A DNA stretch of 33,694 nt, from assembly GCA_030527685.1 (NCBI GenBank), contig JAUNAG010000011.1, forward strand, positions 1-33,694, written 5' to 3'. The stretch is from Lachnospiraceae bacterium (GTDB lineage: Bacteria; Bacillota; Clostridia; Lachnospirales; Lachnospiraceae). Numbering within the stretch: position 1 is the first letter of the stretch; every line of letters starts with the position of its first letter. Below are positions 33,356 to 33,694 of the stretch, in pieces. The position numbers were made by a program, and so were the translations under genes. Below the pieces are notes generated by a model, which worked only from the letters and a program-made list of their open reading frames with translations, searched no databases and was not told where the DNA came from.

Positions 33356-33694
33356 TCAGGCAAAACCGAACAGTGCTGCAATCTTGTCTTCCTTGATTTC
33401 CGCACCGATTACGCAGATTCTGCCGGTATACTCCGGGCTGCCCTCACGGACATCTGCTTCTTCCGGAACCATATCAAAATAGATCCATGTGCCGTCTTCT
33501 GCCGGAACCATACCCTTGGCACGGACAACCATGCCGTATTCATCGGAATCGGAAAGCTTCTCAAGGATTTCGGAGATCTGCTCCTTTGTATACTTTCTGA
33601 TTGTTTCCTTGCCCCAGCTTGTGAAGATCTCGTCTGCATCATGGTGGTGATGGTCATGACCGCATCCGCAGTGATCGCCGTGCTCATGGTGATG
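33356..33694 (-). CDS. CobW-family metallochaperone GTPase, C-terminal part (cut by window edge)
   Basis: The last 112 codons of a gene that enters from the right edge. The first visible residues are a His-rich linker, HHHEHGDHCGCGHDHHHHD, followed by a CobW C-terminal domain (EIFTSWGKET, EEILEKL-like helix SEILEKLSDS, GMVVRAKGMVPAEDGTWIYF) ending in LFGFA. His-rich linkers at this place are typical of zinc-handling CobW proteins (ZNG1/YjiA/YciC type), in which the chain can bind several zinc ions. The P-loop part lies outside the window. It is upstream of, and probably co-transcribed with, the fused CobW-like gene. Confidence 0.85.
   Translation of the reverse strand, partial: HHHEHGDHCGCGHDHHHHDADEIFTSWGKETIRKYTKEQISEILEKLSDSDEYGMVVRAKGMVPAEDGTWIYFDMVPEEADVREGSPEYTGRICVIGAEIKEDKIAALFGFA

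Noticed and set aside
33409..33687. Minus-strand 92-codon frame near the right edge
   Set aside because: It is a shifted frame of the CobW C-terminal coding sequence, which reads through 33356-33694 with a His-rich linker and conserved ending.

Overview
The window looks like chromosomal DNA from a Bacillota (Firmicutes) bacterium, most likely an anaerobic member of the Clostridia (Lachnospiraceae-like). The reasons are strong AGGAGG-type ribosome binding sites, a glgC-glgD pair, DegV, BioY with a BirA-type operator, a lysine riboswitch on an amino-acid ABC transporter, and a Tet(M)-like GTPase of a clostridial type. Family-level placement is inference. I see no rRNA, tRNA, CRISPR array, insertion sequence or prophage. 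Coding density is high and most genes are on the minus strand.

Layout. (1) 15-7159, minus: M20 peptidase, L,D-transpeptidase, NUDIX hydrolase, TyrS and two PLP aminotransferases (one HisC-like). (2) 7160-9526: a divergent regulatory region with a possible 15-codon ORF, then degV and an FKBP/trigger-factor-like lipoprotein on plus, closed by a strong terminator. (3) 9596-18488, minus: vanY-like carboxypeptidase and CapA-like protein (overlapping), HerA-like ATPase, nucleoside salvage genes (udp, deoD, cdd), a YfcE-type phosphodiesterase, an EamA exporter and a divergent CbiE-CbiT fusion. (4) 18618-21405, minus: a lysine riboswitch with terminator controlling a three-gene amino-acid importer, so probably lysine uptake. 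(5) 21460-23141, minus: bioY with a promoter overlapped by a biotin operator, preceded by a dihydrouridine synthase gene. (6) 23218-25673, plus: glgC-glgD. (7) 25758-31145, minus: a metal-resistance operon of SmtB/CzrA-type repressor, one-domain HMA chaperone, P1B ATPase and, 16 nt further on, a Tet(M)-like translational GTPase fused to a YacP/Rae1-type NYN endonuclease. (8) 31292 to the end: a LysR regulator convergent with two CobW-family genes, one fused to a YcgQ/TIGR03943-like C-terminal domain and one cut by the window edge and carrying a His-rich linker.

The most interesting item is the GTPase-nuclease fusion. Tet(M)-like factors bind the ribosomal A site and Rae1 cleaves mRNA in the A site, so one polypeptide appears to join the two activities. 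Its position as last gene of a predicted zinc-responsive operon suggests a link between metal stress and translation quality control. The Tet(M) domain IV loop is not conserved, which argues against simple tetracycline resistance. The two CobW proteins near the right edge extend the metal theme.

The regulatory calls (riboswitch, biotin operator, ArsR operator, terminators) were read directly from the sequence. They are the best-supported clues to physiology: lysine uptake, biotin uptake and Zn/Cd efflux.
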